A DNA stretch of 64,000 bases from Oscarella lobularis (lineage: Eukaryota > Porifera > Homoscleromorpha > Homosclerophorida > Oscarellidae). Location: positions 2,542,001-2,606,000 of the forward strand of contig NC_089186.1 in assembly GCF_947507565.1 (NCBI RefSeq), in the 5' to 3' direction. Shown here one piece after another: positions 57,031 to 64,000 of this stretch. Position 1 is the stretch's first letter. The number at the start of each line of letters is the position of its first letter. The position numbers were made by a program, and so were the translations under genes. The notes under the pieces are model-generated. The model did no database searches. It worked only from the letters and a program-made list of their open reading frames with translations, and was not told the DNA's origin.

Positions 57031-58911
57031 TTTTAAGCCGCTACGGCGCGATTCGCTGACAGGTGTCGCACGTCATGTGACTAAGTAGCGCACTGTACCA
57101 CTTCCGCTCGTTCTGCACAAGGGATAGAACGCGAAAAAAGAGTAAAATCGTGATGTAGAGCTTAGCGTTAATGTTAGTTTTAATATTTAGGCAGATTAAA
57201 ACAGATTCGAGACATGCATCGTCTTCGAAATTGCGCATGCGTTCTTAAACTTCCTTACTTGCGAGTTCCAAGTCTTCGTGCTGTATATTTTGGTCCTGGT
57301 TCTGCTTTCCAGCCCTAAAATGTCTTAAAAACACCGTGTGGATCCGTCGCACGCGTGGGAGAAGAAAACACAGTTTTGCGGGAAATCAAGATAGAACAAA
57401 ATGTTACCCATTACTTACAGTTTTTCGCACTGGGCCGAGTTGTCTTCTTTTGTGTCAAACACAAAGGAGCGCTGTCGCGCTTTTCTAGAAGAGGCAACCC
57501 GGGACCGGGTTGAAAAAGCAGAAGCGTGACAAAGGAAGGCGCGGACGAGTGCAGCATCTGCTTTGAACCATACAACGCGACGACTGGCCATTTCCGTTGC
57601 AACAGATATAGGTACACTGACCGGGGCAAATTCCCAAGGAGTAGTGGATCGCCCTGTATGCATTCTAGAAAACCAGAAAGCCAGGAACAGTGAATTGTTA
57701 TGATTTATACTTATCTGAGTGTTTGATTGTCCTTGTTTTGCTTTTCCATTGTTGTCATTCAAGTTTTCATTCGGAAGATATATGTCAAAAGTCCAACGAA
57801 AACTTGAGTGATGAAGAAACCAAGTCAGCCTAAATAAAATAGCCTGAAAACAGAGGCAGTCAACATTCCTAAAGAGGCACGGTCAATGTTAGCATAATTG
57901 TTGCCAATTAAAATAATTAAATAATATATACCCATAAAATTATTGAATCGCGTTTTTCGAGTGCCGAATAATGCTACGAACCATTCAATGCGACGACTGG
58001 CTATTTCGAGGCAAATAGACAGGGTTCTGGACGTCAATGCGCTCAGGGAAGTTCGAACTGAGGTTCCCCCTGCATCCGAAGAAGCGAGAAAGCAAGAAAC
58101 AGTAGGTAAAAAGTGTCTTGAACTTATCTGATCACTTTCGCTTGCGTCCAGCTTCGCTTTCTTCCTGGTCCGTGTTCAACAACCATTCGAAGAGGTTTGC
58201 GGGATTTCCAAAACCCGTAGACCTTTATCAAATAGTTATTAGACACCCGAAAGAAGCGAAGCGATGTCCGAAAAGGTCTCGAGACGCGTTCGACGAAGGA
58301 TTTACGATGGGAGGAGGGGCTGGTATCTATGGCTACACTAGCGCGCGATGGTAATTGTTGCAATTGTTTCAAATGTTTCACTTGACGGTACGAAGCAGGA
58401 ACCGCGAAGTGGTTACGGCTTGGAGGGGGTGTTCACTACGGTCTGGTTGCCGGCACTTTTCTCACCCGAACGACGCGATTAGACCAACGATGATCCAGCC
58501 CAGGAGCCTTCGATTCCGCCATTGCACTGTCTTCATTGTCAACCTCTACAAACAGCAGTCAGCCTCTCTCCATTCCACAAGGCCCGCTTCTTCCCAGGAA
58601 GACATAGCGAAGGCTTTGGTACCAGCGCACCGGGGTTTCGGTATTAGGGGCCGATCCTCATCCAGGTGGGTACTGAATGGAATGGCCGAGGACCCGCAAC
58701 TCGCCCGACATTTTTTGGAAGGGGGTCTTCGCTTTGCGAGACTCACCTGGGCTACGACGCGTCCGAACCTCCCCGTGGTGTAGCCTGGGTAGCGCGAATA
58801 CGGACGCAACAAAAAGGTACGTACAACGATTGATTTACAGTAGCTAATCTCTTTTTTTCTAGACTCGTGCAGAAGATAGAGCGCGAAGAACGGGACGAAT
58901 TCAAGATCTAC
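57031..58911. other. Unassigned region, possible gene remnants
   Basis: No recognised gene. Two short plus-strand segments are related: EPYNATTGHFRCNR (about 57565-57610, preceded by CSIC) and EPFNATTGYFEANR (about 57980-58025), about 415 bases apart. Near 58840-58920 a possible plus-strand exon (TRAEDRARRTGRIQDLLTQ) is flanked by a CTAG acceptor and a GTGCAC donor. Frames between 58100 and 58800 are broken and match nothing I know. It may hold decayed exons or a lineage-specific gene. Confidence 0.3.
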
Positions 58912-59424
58912 TTACTCAGGTGCACGTTTTCTCGTTAGTTTAGCTAGTAGATTAATCGTTATTTGCTCGAATAAATGTTTTTCGCGAATCGATCTTACTG
59001 TGCGCACGTTCATCCACGTGACCGTGAGAATTCTTCGCAATTTCGAGTCGATCGTCGCCGATACGCCGTTGTTCGTCGTCTCAGCGTCATTTCCGCGTGT
59101 CGCTGCACCGATTCGAGACGACAGAACGTCGCAATCGCGTCGATAAGCATCCGTTTCGTCTCCGCGAAGAAACGCGATCTCTTCGAAGTCCCGTCGCAAG
59201 CGGAAACCGACAAACAATGTCAGGTGGACCACGAACGTCAACGAAAGACCACAACACCGCTGAATATTCGCTCGAAAACGCGCGTCGCGACAACCAGATG
59301 GACACAAATTCCACAAACACCTTTTACCGCCCCTATTTCCGGTTTCATAATTAACAAAATATTTACAAAAGAAAAAACTAGAAGCCCTTCGACGACGAGC
59401 AATTAAAGAGTAATGCATTTCCAC
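58912..59424. other. CG-rich stretch open on both strands, no gene called
   Basis: Frames of 143 codons (plus) and 170 codons (minus) overlap completely and have no recognisable domain. Being open on both strands at once is explained by the abundance of TCG/CGA-type codons. The minus frame ends next to the stop of the secreted-protein gene. It may contain the 3' flank of that gene or the promoter of an unseen plus-strand gene. Confidence 0.3.
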
Positions 59425-60463
59425 TTAGGCAGAATCAACTAAAAGCGTGCAAAAGACAATGAGAAAAAATCCCCAGACAGTTAACTTAGGAACTCGAGCC
59501 CCAGAAGGCGATGAAGGAGCAAAAGTAGTCGAAGCCAAAGTCGTAGACTCAATATATGTACTATGTATTAAAGTCTCGGTTGATGGCTTCGATGACGTCG
59601 ACGGCGTTGCCACGATCGCCGTCGACGGAATAACGGTAAACGAAGGTGGATAATCTTTCGAATTAAATTTCCCATGCACTGCCATATAATATTCGCCCTG
59701 TTGCTCCAAATCGACTACGATGGGATCGATGAGGGTTTGGAGTCGATGATAGTCACTCTCGTTGCGTACGAGACCGCAGGCGAAAACCTGAACAATTGCA
59801 CATAGAAAAATCAATTGTTTTGAATAGTCTCGTACTTTGACTTCGTATCTTCCCGGAGTGACGTAGGCTTTTACGCCTCCAGGACGAACGCAATGACCTA
59901 AATACATGATCGCGTGCGGAGGCGATTGACCGTAGATGAAAACGTCGATCGCATCGGACGACTGGAGCGCGTTATAGAGAATATAATAGGAGTTGTTTTG
60001 ACTGAGGGTCGAATCGACGTCTTCGACGTGGAACAAAATGTCGATTCCCTCTGCCGATTCCGTGGGATGGGCAATGAGAACGCTTCGACATTTCGCCGGT
60101 AGAGGCCTTGGGAATTTGCTCGTGACGTTTCGAATGTCGGGACCGGCGATAACAGCTAGGAAAAAGAAAAAAAACGAAGTCGAGAGTGTGAAGCGCGCGC
60201 GCGCGGGCGCGTCGCGGGTGGCGCGCCCTACCTCCGTTTTTATTTACGAGCGCCACTTGGACGCTGTCGTTCATGTCGACGCGGAATAGTGCGATTGCGT
60301 GATCACCGTAGCTTAGAGCGGCGAATCGGTGCCCGGAGAAGACAAACTGGGCACGGTATCTCCAACTGGGGTAGAGATTTAGCACGAAAGCGGTGGTGAG
60401 ACACGAAGCCGCGTCGACGATTGGCGTTAGGAGGAGTAGAGCGAGCGAAAGGGAGCGTAACAT
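59425..60463 (-). CDS. Secreted, probably GPI-anchored protein of unknown family
   Basis: ATG 60461-60463 starts a clear signal peptide (MLRSLSLALLLLTPIVDAAS). Exon 1 ends VALVNKN before GTAGGG. Exon 2 (about 59835-60155) has GPDIRNVTSKFPRPLPAKCR, ILFHVEDVDSTLSQ, DVFIYGQSPPHAIMYLGHCV and YVTPGRYEVK. A 48-base intron without stop follows, then VFACGLVRNESDYHRLQTL, a Ser/Thr-rich stalk and a hydrophobic tail LTVWGFFLIVFCTLLVDSA ending at 59425-59427, typical of a GPI signal. Conserved Cys residues suggest a disulfide-bonded ectodomain; the family is not recognised. The frame stays open upstream into a copy of SLC12A8 exon 1. Confidence 0.7.
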
Positions 60464-60479
60464 CGCCTCCCGAGAGCCG

Positions 60480-60640
60480 TGGAATTCGCGAAATAGCTCG
60501 CTGTCTTCGTCGTCGATCGCTGTTACGCGAATTTGAGGCAACGATCGTCCGCTTGAGCGACGTTGCGACGCGGGCGACGTAGAAATCGGCGGAAACGGTT
60601 CGAGTTCTAACGTTTCCGCCATGGGGGCCCCGTTTGACAA
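60480..60640 (-). pseudogene. SLC12A8 exon-1 copy joined in frame to the secreted-protein gene
   Basis: Reads [20 protein letters not shown] to SELFREFH, the SLC12A8 exon 1 with a small internal deletion (the STPE block). It breaks off exactly at the exon's splice donor: HE-GTAAG is replaced by HGSREA leading into MLRSLSLAL. The frame is open from 60640 through the start of the secreted protein. It may supply only a promoter and 5' leader, or encode an N-terminal extension that would mask the signal peptide. Confidence 0.7.
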
Positions 60641-61111
60641 TTCTCGCTCTTTTACTGCGTTGATTGCAGGCTTTATAAAGCCATCTAGACAGGTTTAGAT
60701 CTATCTATTAGTTTATGAGCCTTCTCGGACGTCTTTTACCTCGATTCGTCGCGTCTTGAGTTAATTCGCTAGGATTTCCTCACTTCTACGCTTTCAAAAC
60801 TAAGCGAGCAATCTAAACGTGCGTGAAACGAACGAGGAATCGTAGAATAAAAAGGAAAAAGCCTTACTTCCATGGTGCTTCTTTATCCGGATCACGTGGT
60901 ATTTCGAGATGTCACGTCTGAGGAATAATATAAAACGTAAAATTAACAAGTGTAACAACAATAACTAAAAAATTTGATGAAGCATCCAAACTAAAACATA
61001 GACAAAGGCCAGCTAGAAACGCGACTTGACTAATTTAAAAATCGCCAAACCCAGTAAAATAAACTTATTTGAGTACAGTTCTGCCTCAAAAGCTTCGAAA
61101 ATATTGTCTAC
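60641..61111. other. Near-identical copy of 45312-45782
   Basis: No gene is seen. It differs from the region downstream of ROCO F by only a few bases across roughly 470, including short motifs such as GGCTTTATAAAGCCATCTAG. This marks a recent segmental duplication of the F/SLC12A8 junction. Confidence 0.7.
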
Positions 61112-64000
61112 TTACTCCAAGTCTCCAAACAGCTCTTCATACTTCTCTTCAATATTACTACGGTCCACACCGACCTTCTTAAACCAATTCAAAAGCTGGC
61201 CTACTGTACGTGATTTTGCCAGCTTCCACGTATCTAACACCTTCAACATTCGTACGCTGTTGCCGCCATATGATTTACGAATGTCTTCGAGATCTTCCAA
61301 GCTGATGAGCAACATACCGATCTCTTCCCATTTCGATCCTCTCACGTAGGCGCACGCTCTCATTAAATTAACGGAGACTGGCTCTCCATCAGCCGGAAAA
61401 GTATCTGTAAAAGAATTTGAGAAAATAGACAGTGTAGTCTTAGAAATTAAATACTTAGAAGAGACGGCGCAGCAACGCGCTCGGCCTGTGGATCGGTGTT
61501 CTAAAAGTGATGAACAATTTACAAAAAACAGGAAAAAATACTAATAATCCTACCCTTAGAGAAAAGTCTTCCATTCTCTTAGAAGCGCTGTGACATGGTG
61601 AGATTTCCTCTCTATCAGAGTCTCTGACCTAGACAACGATTGTATACAGAGATCAAATAAGGCATTCCTTCCAAATACCTCCTCTTCAGTCAGTATAGAC
61701 AAATTTCGGACGGAAGAATAATGGCCTTTCTCCGGACGAAACGAAAACAAGACGTGATCAAAAGCCTGCTGGTTTACCTTCTTCTCTACTTCAGCCATAG
61801 AGTAGATTGCCGGATCCTCGTCAAGCTGCTTAAGGTGCTTGCTGTCCAAGTAGAACCAGTTCAAAATAACTCCTGGGCTTCTCTCGTCGCACGCTCGCAT
61901 TATCATGTCTTTAATTTCGGCAAGAAAATCTTTTGCCACTTTGTCACACGCTGCTTTGCTTGACCAACGAAGGATGACATTAATGCAACAGTGTCCTTTG
62001 TTTATTCCTAATTCAATGCGACTCTCCACCACATTGTCGTCGACAATTCTTATTAATTTGACGCCGTCTTTCCAAGCCTCGCGACTTGTCGGCTTAGCCA
62101 TGCGAGAGCAGCGAGATTGAAAGACGACGAATGATGACGGCGAGATGATATCGACGGAGAGAGAGCATTCGTATCGCTGGCCACGATACACGTCAAACAT
62201 TGCGTCTTCGACCCAGGAGCCTTTAGGAATTGAATGCTGAAGTAGAGCGGGAATCTGGAACGTTCCGGGTGAGTTTTCCACCTCAATGCAAAGATCTAGA
62301 CACAGAAGAACCCAAATCGCTTCTTCAACTGTCACCGTATATAAAGATGGTGTTCCCCTCTTCTTGAGGTCGTCCTTAAATGCTCTCAAAGCCGACTCGA
62401 TGTCTTTTAATGACACTTCGCCAGATTTCTCAGACGGCATGCCGAAAGGGAAGTAGGGTGGAGCGAGGAGTGGACCAACGACATTATGACACAACCAGAG
62501 TGGTCGAGGACAAATTTGAGGACCCAGATTCACAATCTATGCCAAAATAATAATATGAAGTAATAATAGTTTGATTACTTACTATTCCAGACGAGTCAAG
62601 ATATTCAACGGAGACTTTCCTCTCGTCTTCATTTAAACGGATGCCAACATCTTCAACAACCCACTTCTCAAATTCTTTTAACGTCAGAAAATTGTGCAAT
62701 GGCGACTTCCTTTTCTCATCAGGAACACAGAGATTCTGTTCAATGGCATGGCAAAGTTTGGGCACGCCATCGGCTTTCTGCATATGAAAATAGCGCTCAA
62801 ATTAAATATTTAGGCGACTAGGTGACTCACTCTACCTCGAGCATATTTTCACGAATTGCTTTGAGCCTTTCGCGGAAGTCGTTCATGCGAACTGAATTGC
62901 TTTTACTGCAATCCATTTCGAACATGTGTAAAATTTCAAAAGTGTCCTTGAACTCTTCCTGGAGAGTTTCAAACACTCGTTTCAGCTGGAAACTTACTTC
63001 ATTTCCCGTCTCCTCTTCAAAATCAATTAAATTGAAAATGATCAAAAGACGAAGACGTGACGTCATACGAGAGGAAAGGGTGCGAAGCGCAGCCTTTACG
63101 AACGCACACCAATAGCGCCCAATCTCAAGAAGAACGATTTCTGACGTCATCTGTTGCCCATGGCGAAAGCGAAGAACAAGAACGAAGATTGTATTGTATT
63201 GGCGGAAGAAGAGACCGTGTGCACTGTGGAATGTTGGTTGAGCACCAAAATCCCACGTCGATCCTTTGCCAACTCCCCAAATTTCACAATTGTGAATTTG
63301 CACACCTGGAGTGCGATCTTCTTCTCTGGGAAGGGATTGATTGAGTTGAAGAAGAGAATTCACCAACGTCGTTTTTCCCGCCATTTCATTTCCAATTACG
63401 CAAAATTTAATCGAATCCTGACGAACAAATTCTCGTCGAAGAACGGAAAATCGGGCAGCGTCCTATTAATTTAAATACATACGGGAACTGAATCAAAATG
63501 ATGACGTACGTAATGCGTTCGAAGGACAGCTCTTATTTCACCATCCTGTGCCAACTCATAAGGTGCCTTTCCGTTCTGAAATTCACGTTTATAAATTATT
63601 TTCAATTAGGAATAAAATCACGTCACCTGATCGTGAGACGTGACGTCAACACCCTTCTTAATCAATAGATCAATAACTGATGCGTCTGCGCTTAAAACTC
63701 TTTTTGCAACTATATGCAATGCATTTTGTTTGTTCTACAAAGATTTGAATAGAGAACGATTGAGAAATGAGAATTCTGACTAACCTTATTTCTGACAGAG
63801 ACATCAGCTCCTAATTCAATTAGTTGCTGAATGACAAGGAAAGAAGAATGATGATTACATGCGTACAATAAGGGTGTCGTTCCCTCCTAAAAATAGGATT
63901 AACAAACAAAAATGAAAAATATCGTAAGAATGCGACCTCATCAACAGAATTGATATCAATGCCTTTCTCATTGACAAGATATCGAAGAACATCTTTCACT
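61112..64000 (-). CDS. ROCO gene H (second subfamily), 5' end outside window
   Basis: Close paralogue of F. The death domain (61112-61405; FPADGEPVSVNLMRACAYVR) is almost the same as in F, followed upstream by the same linker exons (about 61445-61625). COR exons about 61675-62533 and 62580-62785 (MQKADGVPKLCHAIEQNLC; RPLWLCHNVVG). Roc exon about 62827-63465 with GNEMAGKTT, WDFGAQ and NLID. Ankyrin exons begin at about 63480 and continue past the right edge; the last visible one has DEVAFLRY-type sequence as in the other genes. The Roc and small COR exons look closer to G than to F, so H may be an F/G mosaic. Start not visible. Confidence 0.8.

Noticed and set aside
58912-59424. 170-codon minus-strand ORF as a real protein
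   Set aside because: A completely overlapping plus-strand frame is also open and neither has a domain or plausible splice context.
1-64000. NLR/NACHT interpretation of the array
   Set aside because: The nucleotide-binding exon has Roc features followed by COR (WLCHNV) and no NACHT or LRR signature.
1-64000. tRNA or rRNA genes
   Set aside because: No cloverleaf-like A/B box pair or rRNA core sequence was noticed by eye; a covariance scan would settle this.

Overview
The window is eukaryotic, animal-type nuclear DNA. Almost every gene is split by very short GT-AG introns (often 40-60 bases), intergenic gaps are tiny, CpG is not depleted, and several gene pairs sit head-to-head less than 100-230 bases apart. 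The gene set (semaphorin-like protein, PDIA5, SLC12A8, CDK2, SHPRH and DAPK1-like ROCO proteins) is metazoan. The compact style suggests a non-bilaterian such as a homoscleromorph sponge; this is a guess from gene architecture, not a proven assignment.

Region 1 (1-27,790) is a tandem array of five minus-strand genes (A-E) with the order N-terminal leader, ankyrin repeats, Roc GTPase, COR, death domain. This is the DAPK1 layout without the kinase. The repeat period is about 5.4 kb. Units A-D each carry, between ROCO genes, the 5' part of an SHPRH-like helicase gene that stops before the ATPase motifs. Unit C has a solo LTR in intron 1. The SHPRH fragment between D and E is split by a 2,153-bp DNA transposon with 20-bp terminal inverted repeats, a 9-bp target duplication, inverted arrays of a 19-bp repeat and a truncated helix-turn-helix/integrase-type ORF.

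Region 2 (27,944-45,311) is a dense block of conserved single-copy genes: OXSM (mitochondrial ketoacyl synthase), a semaphorin-like membrane protein, RPL23/uL14, GGPS1, PDIA5, a coiled-coil protein, HSPBP1, CDK2 and SLC12A8. RPL23/GGPS1, PDIA5/coiled-coil, HSPBP1/CDK2 and ROCO-E/OXSM are divergent pairs. The palindrome TGACGTCA is strikingly common here.

Region 3 (45,783-64,000) holds three more ROCO genes (F, G, H) of a second subfamily. They are interleaved with broken copies of the 5' end of SLC12A8, the intact gene lying just downstream of F. One SLC12A8 first-exon copy runs in frame into a signal-peptide-bearing, probably GPI-anchored protein. A structured-looking non-coding stretch and about 2.4 kb of unassigned sequence lie between G and H.

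The main biological theme is an expanding, diversifying family of kinase-less DAPK1-like ROCO/death-domain proteins. Its duplication units drag along the 5' ends of their downstream neighbours, and individual copies show ankyrin-repeat loss, changed GTP-binding motifs, a rebuilt first exon and diverged death domains.
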